From Magicicada septendecula (lineage: Eukaryota; Arthropoda; Insecta; Hemiptera; Cicadidae), in the NCBI GenBank assembly GCA_034769895.1, contig CM068373.1, positions 437,515,080-437,579,079 on the forward strand: DNA of 64,000 nucleotides, written 5' to 3'. Shown here in pieces: positions 1 through 7,689 of the stretch. The position numbers were made by a program, and so were the translations under genes. The notes below the pieces were generated by a model, which saw nothing but the letters and a program-made list of their open reading frames with translations, searched no databases and was not told the DNA's origin. Positions within the stretch are counted from its first letter, which is position 1. Each line of letters starts with the position of its first letter.

Positions 1-103
1 ATTTAGCATTCTGTATATTAAAATGTGTTTGCATCATTTTCACTATCTCGTTGTCGTCAGTCCTTTTAGTCGGGACTGGCGTTGAGTGAACACCCTCACT
101 CAT
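1..103 (-). CDS. Gag-like coiled-coil protein, N-terminal fragment (copy 0)
   Basis: The ATG lies at 103 on the minus strand, and the frame runs off the left edge after about 34 codons. It is the same gene as the intact copies at 49520-50548 and onward. It has a private substitution changing Leu to His in the segment before the first coiled-coil repeat (QTHF rather than QTLF). Whether the rest is intact cannot be seen. Confidence 0.4.
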   Translation of the reverse strand, partial: MSEGVHSTPVPTKRTDDNEIVKMMQTHFNIQNAK

Positions 104-377
104 GATTTGCGATTCAGTTACACTTGTCTGGCTATCATTTACACTGTCAGTGATGCTGCCATTTTTGAAAAAAAAATTTTATTTGAATATATTTCTTTCA
201 AAATTTTACTATATATAACATCAAAAAGATATTCTATTTACCCATACTACACATATCCTAATCATAACATAACCTTCTTACTTACGTACCTTATTTATAA
301 TTATTTACTTCAAATAACCATTCTGCTCCTCCCAGTAGGCTTGTATTTATATAAAGTCACTGTTCGGAATCGCTAAT
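1..377 (-). repeat. Left-edge partial unit: 5' end of gag-like gene, leader, decayed PBS
   Basis: This is the last part of a unit that continues left of the window. It holds the first codons of the gag-like gene (minus strand), its AT-rich leader and the site where a primer-binding site is expected. In this copy that site reads TAGCG on the minus strand instead of TGGCG, so it no longer starts with TGG. Position 1 aligns with 5044 of the next unit. Confidence 0.9.
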
Positions 378-777
378 TGTTAACAATCTTACAAAGTGTT
401 ATTTAATCATTTATCGGTTTGTACATAAACACTTGTTGACGTCTGTATAATTCCGACGCCATTATTAAGGTTTGCCAAATATATATAAAATAGTTACTTA
501 CCAGGGTTCTTTTCCAGCGAACAGGAAGGCAGAATAGGGTTATTTAGTAAATAAATTAATTATTTATTTTCAAAAAAATCTATTACATTTTATTACCTTC
601 ATCACAATCATACATTGAATTCTCCCATTCAAACCCAAAGCCAACATTATCGGTTCATTCCTGAACCCTCACTCTAACATGATTATTACATTTTTTCTTT
701 TATTAATAAACGTAAATATAACTGAAAATTAGATTATTTAATTAATTAACCCACAAACCAGCACCTCTATGTTAACA
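378..777 (-). repeat. Putative LTR, copy 1 (400 bp)
   Basis: The block is bounded by TGTTAACA at each end, and the CGTAAAT variant is near 709. The neighbouring PBS-like site has lost its TGG start. As in all copies the LTR identity is inferred, because only one copy occurs per period and no paired direct repeat is available as proof. Confidence 0.45.
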
Positions 778-3700
778 TACTTTTCACCCGCTCATGCACA
801 CGCAAACACCCCATACCCATAGAGATCTCATTGCCTTTTAAATTGACATTATAATGATAATATTTTGGTTTAACCCTTATTAAAGTTTTATTCAAACCAC
901 ATTTTGTTGCTCCGCTGAATTTTGTCCACGTGGTCCCGTCTCCTTACGTAATTGGCTTCATCTCGGATTTTCTTCTTCCTTTTTTATATTTACCACTCTT
1001 ATCGAAATTGCTAATTAAAACTCAACTTTCACTTCATTTCAATTAATACTGTATCTTTTACATATTTAGTTGTTGCAGGTGCCCGTAAATTATGTTTCGA
1101 AACTTATATTTGTGACCGGCCAGCTACGGAGTAATTTTATACTGGGCGGATTTTACTGTGTTGAGTTCTTTGTTTCTGCACACTGGGCAAGAAAGACGGC
1201 TTCGTACATGCTTTTCAAGCCGTTCACAGTGGCACACCCATTCGCATATACGCTCCCCTCGTTGCTAACTTTCACATTCCCAGACTCATTAATGACTTTT
1301 GTGCAACAACAACACCTATGTACGGCTTGGCTTGGAACCGCACTGACTGCAATGTGTTAAAAAACTGCCCAGCGTTTATGATTCAAGTGTTGTTCAGCTG
1401 GAGTGGCAATTACATTTTACAAGTATTTAAGAAAGAAAAAAAAAATAAACCCCAATAGTTTGTCCCGTTACAAAACCCCCTCAATGAGAGGTTTTATGCC
1501 AAAGCATAAAAACTCTCATTGACACTCTCATACTTTCTAAAGGGATCAGTTGGAATATGTTACCACAACCCCCTGTATTGTTTATATAAAAAAAATGGTT
1601 AAATCACCCTTGGTCCAGTGGCCGTGACCGCACCTGAATGACCTTACTGGACTTCTCTCTCGAGATCCCAACACCGCAAGGCCAGAGAGACGTTTGACAC
1701 TCCTGCTCTGACGCGCTAGCCAGCTCAGGACCGCCGCCACAGCATCACCAGACACTGAAACATCAAATTAAAATATCAAATAGTGGCCTGGGATAATACC
1801 ATATCCGTAACTGAGCTGTTTCCCCTTAGATTTGCGCTGGTTTGCGTTAAGAAGCACTAGTTTTTCTTAATTCTTAACACATGCATATATGAACACTTAA
1901 ACTACCATGATACATTTATAAAATTCCTTTACATTATTATCTTGTTAACTCTTTTATAAAATTCAAAATTATTGCCCTGATTCCCATCAGAATTAAATAA
2001 ACATTTCCCATTACAATATTACAAGTATCTCCCATTACTCAGATTTCATCTAAAATATTTAAACACATTGTTAAAATTCTCTTAAACACATTATCAAAAT
2101 TTAATCAAACAGAATTCATCTATATCTCCCTTCTTCTATAATTCTTAAATATTTCCCATTTATATCTAAAATAATTCAAATTCATTTAACATTTTATAAA
2201 AATATTATTATTAACAGAAATTCTATTTATCCGGCGCTGTTAATAATAATCATCCCCTTTGTTCTCCTCCACACACCCTATTCCCCCCCCCCTCTGAACT
2301 GCTGCGTTCAGTTGCCTCCACAAGGACTGTGGCGGAAGGAGTAAGCACTTTTTTCTTTTCTCTCACTCCCATCCTTGCTTCAGCGTTACAAAAACTTCAG
2401 GGTAAGTACCCCTACTTTTATCTTATGATATGCCCCTAAGGTCTACCACCCCTACTGAGGTGAAATAGCCTATGCTCAAAATAATCTTAGATTCCCTTAT
2501 TAAACACCATTAAATTTCTAGGTTTGACCAATTTCAAAGGCAACCAACTGTGGTCAGTTTACAATTTCTGCCCACAACTGATTGTCATCCAAAACCACGA
2601 TCTGGGTTGGTAAGGCCGAGATCGCCCGAAATGTAGGGAATCTCATTTAAAACATGTTATACATACTTACAATTCATGTTTAAATTCCCCCACTAATACA
2701 TAATAATAAACTCATAATTAACATTGTGATTATTACATTAAAACAAACAACTCACATTTAACTTTGATCAAAATTTACACACCCTACATCTTTAAATTTG
2801 CATATAAAATTAAAAATATTACATTTTAATTTCAATTGAAATTTTATTAATTAGCCATCAATTATTTATCATTTACTACCATTTAATTCTTCACAATTTC
2901 AAATTTATTATTAATATTCATATTACATTATTATTATTTCATTTCTTATTACCTTTCTACTTAACCCTTCACATTTTTATCATTGATTAGTCTGGGTGAC
3001 TCCTGTATTCGCTATGCTTTCAATTGAATAGACATTTATAATCTTACTCCCTTTCTTCCTACTAACAACCACTATTAACAACCAGATTTACATATTATGA
3101 CACCAATCTCTCCATTCTAACCCCCTTCACTAATTCCACTTACCTCAATTTATTCTCCTCTTTGTACTAGGATGCGTGTACCCGAACTCTACCAACTCAT
3201 TCCCTTATCGGTTCCTGACCCTTTCAGGTAACTCGTAACCCTCTGTAAATCTATTCCTCCCGCTATGACACCTGTCGCTTATGACTCCCTACACCACTAC
3301 CCTTACTACAAAATATCACCATCAACAAATATATTTACCATTTACTTTACTCAGCTTCTCTACATATAACCACTAACACCACTGTGTCCCTAAAATATCT
3401 AATACTCTCTTTGTGTTTTACTGGTATTTCAAAATTCTTATTTCTCTAACTCCCATTAACTTTAATTGACTAACTCAAATGCCTTTATTTTAATAATTAT
3501 CACTCAATCTCTTCCCTTTTTAAACACTTTACATTACTGTGATCATTGACAATTGCATTAGAAAATTCATCCCTCACCTACTAATAACAATACATCTCAA
3601 TATCCAAATATATTACATGCTTAATCATGTATTATTCATTAGAATCTAAATCTCATAAAATCATTTAACTTCATTATCAAACTTTCTTTTGTACAACGTT

Positions 3701-4119
3701 AATTAAGTAATTAATTTTCAATTATTTAATTCAATCCCTTTAAAATCTCACAATTACTTTCATCACGTATTTAGTCTGTAAAATTTTATAATTATTATTA
3801 ATTTATACTAATTAATTGAAAATTTAATTTAATTGATAATTAATATTATCAATTTCTACTACATATACACAGTGTTTACTTAACACATAGTACACCATAA
3901 TGTAATACACAAATACATTTAACATAATGACATCAACACATAAAAGAATATACAGTCCAACTTATTATTTGTTATCATTAACCACAAATCGTTTCATAAG
4001 ACAATCCATTTCAAAACCACACTATTCACATAATTAAATGTTCATACACAATAAAACAATTACCCTCCATCGTCGAATAACAGTCTAATCTTAGGTCTAT
4101 ACAAGTCATTTATTATTGA

Positions 4120-5146
4120 CTACATTATATTAGTACTATCAATATAATACATATTTAATTTTTTATATCTTTCCACAATATCTTTTGAATTGATATGATT
4201 ATTCCATATTATTCTCTCATGTACCTGGTCACGCTCGAGTATAGTCCTGTCGCCTTTAGTATATTCTGTTAAAATCAGGTAAGTTATATTATCATCGTTA
4301 ACATCATCTACTGCTATCTCAATTTCACTATAAGGTAAGTACTCATTATTATTACTTCTCTCTCCGTCTAACCTTTCTACGAATTCTTCATAATTTCTCT
4401 TTACTTTAAATATCTCTATTTCTCTCTTTCTCTCTCTCTCTCTCAATATATTTCTCACCATAACAACAAGCTACACTCTCTCTCTCAAAATATGCAGGGG
4501 ACACTAACTCATCATTACTGCACCAACTATGAAGTGCACAAAAAACCCAGGGAAATTTATTTGCAGACATATCGTCTTCCAAATACTCGCGTGAAGCCAT
4601 TTCTTCACCCCCTACTCCAACATTAAGGGAAAATTTTCCCCCCTGCAATCCCCTTATGACTATACTTTCTTTACACTTTCTCTCTAACTCAACACACTCT
4701 AACATCTCATTATCACTCCCAATATTCTCATCATCATTTTCTAACACCATATTTCTATTTATATTGTCATAATTATCAACACCACTTACTTTATTATTCA
4801 AATTATCATTGCTACTCACCTTATTAATTAGCACCTTGTTTTTCGTCATATTGTCACTGCTACTTACCTTCTTATTCCTTATTTGACTTAATCTCTCATC
4901 TAACCTTTTATTCACTTCGTCAAATTGTTTATCAAAATTATCATTTCGTTTTTTGATCTCATTTTTCATTTCATTGAATTTTACGTTAAAATTATTTGGG
5001 ATTTCTCTAATTTCACTTTTCTGTTCGTTAAATTTTTCATCAAATTTAGCATTCTGTATATTAAAAAGTGTTTGCATCATTTTCACTATCTCGTTGTCGT
5101 CAGTCCTTTTAGTCGGGACTGGCGTTGAGTGAACACCCTCACTCAT
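4120..5146 (-). pseudogene. Gag-like coiled-coil protein, frameshifted at (CT)7 (copy 1)
   Basis: From the ATG at 5146 the frame reads 246 codons and stops at 4406, just past the CT microsatellite. The sequence coding for the C-terminal third is still present but in another frame (4120-4461). The run has seven CT units where the intact genes have eight. The longer open stretch up to 5218 begins with TTG, so I take the first ATG as the start. Left-type residues are NVGVGGEE, ALHSWC and SVACCYG. Confidence 0.5.
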
Positions 5147-5388
5147 GATTTGCGATTCAGTTACACTTGTCTGGCTATCATTTACACTGTCAGTGATGCT
5201 GCCATTTTTGAAAAACAAATTTTATTTGAATATATTTCTTTCAAAATTTTACTATATATAACATCAAAAAGATATTCTATTTACCCATACTACACATAGC
5301 CTAATCATAACATAACCTTCTTACTTACGTACCTTATTTATAATTATTTACTTCAAATAACCATTCTGCTCCTCCCAGTAGGCTTGTA

Positions 5389-5396
5389 TTTATATA
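5389..5396 (-). promoter_or_regulatory. TATA-box candidate in the leader of the gag-like gene
   Basis: The minus strand reads CTTTATATAAATAC here, a good TATA-box match, about 245 bp upstream of the gag-like ATG at 5146. It recurs in every unit. It lies between the PBS-like site and the ATG, outside the LTR-like block. A second TATATATA run lies inside the LTR-like block (near 5526). Either could drive the minus-strand gene. Confidence 0.3.
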
Positions 5397-5400
5397 AAGT

Positions 5401-5418
5401 CACTGTTCGGAACCGCCA
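5401..5418 (-). other. Putative primer-binding site
   Basis: On the minus strand, two bases after the LTR-like block ends in TAACA, the sequence is TGGCGGTTCCGAACAGTG. A PBS starts with TGG (complement of the tRNA CCA end) and sits 0 to a few bases from the LTR. The TGGCG start is common among insect LTR elements. Units R2 to R7 have TGGCGGTTCC; the others have TGGCGATTCC, and the first copy is decayed (TAGCG). I cannot name the primer tRNA from memory. The placement fits, but it is not proof. Confidence 0.35.
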
Positions 5419-5538
5419 ATTGTTAACAATCTTACAAAGTGTTATTTAATCATTTATCGGTTTGTACATAAACACTTGTTGACGTCTGTATAATTCCCAC
5501 TCCATTATTAAGGTTTGCCAAATATATATAAAATAGTT

Positions 5539-5549
5539 ACTTACCAGGG
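5539..5549 (-). promoter_or_regulatory. 5' splice-site motif inside the putative LTR
   Basis: The minus strand reads CCCTG|GTAAGTAAC, with an intron start at 5544. It is conserved in the copies I compared. A plausible acceptor (TTTTTCAAAAATGGCAG) lies about 330 bp downstream, in front of the gag-like ATG. A spliced 5' leader is therefore possible but unproven. Confidence 0.3.
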
Positions 5550-5694
5550 TTCTTTTCCAGCGAACAGGAAGGCAGAATAGGGTTATTTAGTAAATACATT
5601 AATTATTTATTTTCAAAAAAATCTATTACCTTTTATTACCTTTATCACAATCATACATTGAATTCTCCCATTCAAACCCAAAGCCAACATTAGC

Positions 5695-5710
5695 GGTTCA
5701 TTCCTGAACC
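5695..5710. repeat. Short perfect inverted repeat in the putative LTR
   Basis: GGTTCA and TGAACC are separated by TTCC, giving 6-bp arms and a 4-base loop. It is present in every LTR-like copy I looked at. Confidence 0.6.
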
Positions 5711-5968
5711 CTCACTCTAACATGATTATTACATTTTTTCTTTTATTAATAAACCAAAATATAACTGAAAATTAGATTATTTAATTAATTAACCCACAAA
5801 CCAGCACCTCTATGTTAACATACTTTTCACCCGCTCATGCACACGCAAACACCCCATACCCATAGAGATCTCATTGCCTTTTAAATTGACATTATAATGA
5901 TAATATTTTGGTTTAACCCTTATTAAAGTTTTATTCAAACCACATTTTGTTGCTCCGCTGAATTTTGT

Positions 5969-5976
5969 CCACGTGG
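5969..5976. promoter_or_regulatory. CCACGTGG palindrome (E-box type), lost in right-hand units
   Basis: CCACGTGG is an 8-bp palindrome containing the E-box CACGTG, 145 bp upstream of the plus-strand splice-acceptor motif at 6119. It is present in units 1 to 8 and changed to CCACGTAG in units 9 to 13. Function is unknown and the motif may be incidental. Confidence 0.2.
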
Positions 5977-6112
5977 TCCCGTCTCCTTACGTAATTGGCT
6001 TCATCTCGGATTTTCTTCTTCCTTTTTTATATTCACCACTCTTATCGAAATTGTTAATTAAAACTCAACTTTCACTTCATTTCAATTAATACTGTATCTT
6101 TTACATATTTAG

Positions 6113-6501
6113 TTGTTGCAGGTGCCCGTAATTTATGTTTCGAAACTTATATTTGTGACCGGCCAGCTACGGAGTAATTTTATACTGGGCGGATTTTACT
6201 GTGTTGAGTTCTTTGTTTCTGCACACTGGGCAAGAAAGACGGCTTCGTACATGCTTTTCAAGCCGTTCACAGTGGCACACCCATGCGCAAATACGCTCCC
6301 CTCGTTGCTAACTTTCACATTCCCAGACTCATTAATGACTTTTGTGCAACAACATCACCTATGTACGGCTTGGCTTGGAACCGCACTGACTACAATGTGT
6401 TAAAAAACTGCCCAGCGTTTATGATTCAAGTGTTGTTCAGCTGGAGTGGCAATTACATTTTACAAGTATTTAAGAAAGAAAAAAAAAATAAACCCCAATA
6501 G
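6113..6501 (+). pseudogene. GC-richer coding-like island with 3' splice-site motif
   Basis: A tract ending TTTAGTTGTTGCAG resembles a plus-strand 3' splice site and opens into about 330 bp of visibly higher GC. Several frames are open here. One plus frame runs 96 codons from a TTG at 6113 to 6403. A second has 72 codons from the ATG at 6283 (start MRKYAPLVANFH, later YGLAWNRTD) and extends upstream to an in-frame TGA. On the minus strand a 59-codon frame is open in units 1 and 9 to 13 but closed by TGA in units 2 to 7. The second plus frame looks most protein-like, yet two stops separate it from the splice site. I take it as a decayed exon of unknown origin. Equivalent starts are the anchor positions given for the whole array. 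Confidence 0.3.
6487..6492 (+). promoter_or_regulatory. AATAAA polyadenylation-signal candidate
   Basis: AATAAA follows an A-rich run directly downstream of the plus-strand coding-like island and 31 bp before the 42-bp hairpin. The A-run varies between units, and units 10 to 13 have an ATAAATAAA version. It is only suggestive, as AATAAA is common in AT-rich DNA. Confidence 0.3.
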
Positions 6502-6523
6502 TTTGTCCCGCTACAAAACCCCC

Positions 6524-6565
6524 TCAATGAGAGGTTTTATGCCAAAGCATAAAAACTCTCATTGA
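6524..6565. repeat. 42-bp hairpin, identical in all 13 copies
   Basis: The left arm TCAATGAGAGGTTTTATGC and the right arm GCATAAAAACTCTCATTGA are complementary at 18 of 19 positions around a CAAA loop. The other copies start at 1481, 11566, 16609, 21652, 26694, 31734, 36776, 41826, 46876, 51934, 56986 and 62038. I see no difference among the 13 copies, although flanking bases vary. It is too short for a typical pre-miRNA and lacks the histone-mRNA stem-loop sequence. Function is unknown. Confidence 0.85.
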
Positions 6566-6651
6566 CACTCTCATACTTTCTAAAGGGATCAGTTGGAATA
6601 TGTTACCACAACCCCCTGTATTGTTTATATAAAAAAAAATGGTTAAATCAC

Positions 6652-6798
6652 CCTTGGTCCAGTGGCTGTGACCGCACCTGAATGACCTTACTGGACTTCT
6701 CTCTCGAGATCCCAACACCGCAAGGCCAGAGAGACGTTTGACACTCCTGCTCTGACGCGCTAGCCAGCTCAGGACCGCCGCCACAGCATCACCAGACA
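6652..6798 (-). other. 147-bp exon-like segment on the minus strand
   Basis: The minus strand shows an acceptor motif TTTGATGTTTCAG, then 147 GC-rich bases (49 codons' worth) and a donor CAAGG|GTGATT. In units 8 to 13 the donor is CAAGG|GTGAGT, with the important +5 G restored. One frame is open across it (for example VLSWLARQSRSV) and continues past the donor to a stop at the hairpin. Unit 6 has an in-frame stop (TTA at 26907). Other copies start at 1608, 11694, 16737, 21780, 26822, 31862, 36903, 41954, 47009, 52061, 57113 and 62166. I recognise no protein family. Confidence 0.4.
6655..6713 (+). other. tRNA-like A-box/B-box pair and 7-bp inverted repeat
   Basis: TGGTCCAGTGG matches the pol III A-box consensus TGGCNNAGTGG at all but one fixed position. 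About 46 bases later CTCTCGAGATCCC loosely resembles a B-box (GGTTCGANNCC). GGTC and GACC can form a D-arm-like stem, but no acceptor stem can be formed, so this is not a tRNA gene. A tRNA-derived SINE relic is possible. The same stretch contains GTCCAGT (6657) paired with ACTGGAC (ending 6696). It overlaps the minus-strand exon-like segment, and either reading may be chance. Confidence 0.2.
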
Positions 6799-7330
6799 CT
6801 GAAACATCAAATTAAAATATCAAATAGTGGCCTTGGATAATACCATATCCCTAACTGAGCTGTTTCCCCTTAGCTGTGCGCTGGTTTGCGTTAAGAAGCA
6901 CTGGTTTTTCTTAATTCTTAACACATGCATATATGAACACTTAAACTACCATGATACATTTATAAAATTCCTTTACATCATTCTCTTGTTAACTCTTTTA
7001 TAAAAATCAAAATTATTGCCCTGATTCCCATCAGAATTAAATAAACATTTCCCATTACAATATTACAAGTATCTCCCATTACTCAGATTTCATCTAAAAT
7101 ATTTAAACACATTGTTAAAATTCTCTTAAGCACATTATCAAAATTTAATCAAACAGAATTCATCTATATCTCCCTTCTTCTATAATTCTTAAATATTTCC
7201 CATTTATATCTAAAATAATTCAAATTCATTTAACATTTTATAAAAATATTATTATTAACAGAAATTCTATTTATCCGGCGCTGTTAATAATAATCATCCC
7301 CTTTGTTCTCCTCCACACACCCTATTCCCC

Positions 7331-7375
7331 CCCCTCTGAACTGCTGCGTTCAGTTGCCTCCACAAGGACTGAGGC
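7331..7375. repeat. C-run followed by two small hairpins
   Basis: After a C homopolymer come CTGAAC-6 nt-GTTCAG and then GCCTC-10 nt-GAGGC. The C-run is 10, 8, 8, 7, 7, 9, 8, 7, 7, 7, 7, 7 and 10 bases in units 1 to 13, with units 4 and 5 having CCA before a C7. Unit 1 breaks the second stem (GTGGC). Confidence 0.6.
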
Positions 7376-7390
7376 GGAAGGAGTAAGCAC

Positions 7391-7449
7391 TTTTTTCTTT
7401 TCTCTCACTCCCATCCTTGCTTCAGCGTTACAAAAACTTCAGGGTAAGT
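7391..7449 (+). other. Possible 18-nt micro-exon with strong splice-site motifs
   Basis: A long pyrimidine tract ending TCCTTGCTTCAG is followed 18 bases later by CAGG|GTAAGTACC. Both motifs fit plus-strand consensus splice sites, and the donor could splice to the acceptor of the next unit. It may be chance within a pyrimidine-rich strand. Confidence 0.2.
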
Positions 7450-7566
7450 ACCCCTACTTTTATCTTATGATATGCCCCTAAGGTCTACCACCCCTACTGA
7501 GGTGAAATAGCCTATGCTCAAAATAATCTTAGATTCCCTTATTAAACACCATTAAATTTCTAGGTT

Positions 7567-7666
7567 TGACCAATTTCAAAGGCAACCAACTGTGGTCAGT
7601 TTACAATTTCTGCCCACAACTGATTGTCATCCAAAACCACGATCTGGGTTGGTAAGGCCGAGATCG
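7567..7666. repeat. Cluster of three inverted repeats in a conserved GC-richer block
   Basis: TGACCA (7567) pairs with TGGTCA (7593). TCAGTT (7596) pairs with AACTGA (7618). CGATCT (7640) pairs with AGATCG (7661). The first two overlap and would compete, like alternative RNA folds. The block is nearly unchanged across units; the one difference I noted is CGATTT in unit 6 at about 27812, which breaks the third stem. It might be a structured RNA or a protein-binding cluster. Function is unknown. Confidence 0.4.
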
Positions 7667-7689
7667 CCCGAAATGTAGGGAATCTCATT

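Larger units (their letters stand above)
378..5420 (-). repeat. Array unit R1 (5043 bp)
   Basis: Leftmost complete unit. It carries several states otherwise typical of the right end of the array: the CGTAAAT variant in the LTR-like block, AACAACAAC in the plus-strand island, and a run of 10 C's at 2283-2292 (7 to 9 in most other units, 10 again only in the last one). Other states are left-type: a CACGTG box, GTGATT at the minus-strand donor, and no 8-bp insertion. A private GAGGC-to-GTGGC change at about 2331 breaks the second small hairpin of the GC-rich block. Confidence 0.95.
5421..5820 (-). repeat. Putative LTR, copy 2 (400 bp), reference
   Basis: The block starts TGTTAACAATC and ends TATGTTAACA, so it is TG...CA on both strands with identical 8-bp palindromic ends. 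On the minus strand it holds AATAAA motifs, a 16-bp hairpin, a splice-donor motif and a TATATATA run. It is followed after two bases by the PBS-like site. The minus-strand sequence just before it (GAGCGGGTGAAAAGTA) is only a weak polypurine tract. A length of 400 bp is normal for an LTR. Alternative: an arbitrary satellite segment between two chance palindromes. Confidence 0.5.
7330..7540 (-). pseudogene. Coding-like relic on the minus strand, stop-interrupted
   Basis: One minus-strand frame reads IGYFTSVGVVDLRGIS, a stop, DKSRGTYPEVFVTLKQGWE, a stop, then a Leu/Pro/Gln-rich stretch through the C-run. The composition looks protein-like and GC is higher than around it, but two stops interrupt it and the C-run shifts the frame between units. 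It could be a relic of another mobile element nested in the unit. I cannot assign a family. Confidence 0.25.

Noticed and set aside
86-376. 96-codon plus-strand frame at the left edge
   Set aside because: Open only because of local substitutions in this copy. The equivalent region is not open in other units, and it runs antisense across the leader.
2980-3600. Minus-strand frame with protein-looking pieces in the AT-rich region (possible pol or other retroelement gene remnant)
   Set aside because: Counting stops gave about one per 13 codons, close to chance for this composition. No reverse transcriptase, integrase or other catalytic motif was seen.
4925-5128. 67-codon plus-strand frame (MFIKIIIS...) repeated in every unit
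   Set aside because: It is the antisense shadow of the coiled-coil repeats. It is Phe/Ile-rich only because the opposite strand is rich in Lys, Asn and Glu codons.
5539-5549. Plus-strand ACTTACCAGGG as a U1 snRNA 5' end
   Set aside because: It only mirrors a donor site on the other strand. The following sequence does not match U1 loops.
6655-6713. A functional tRNA gene
   Set aside because: There is no acceptor stem, no proper anticodon arm and a poor B-box. Kept only as a possible relic.
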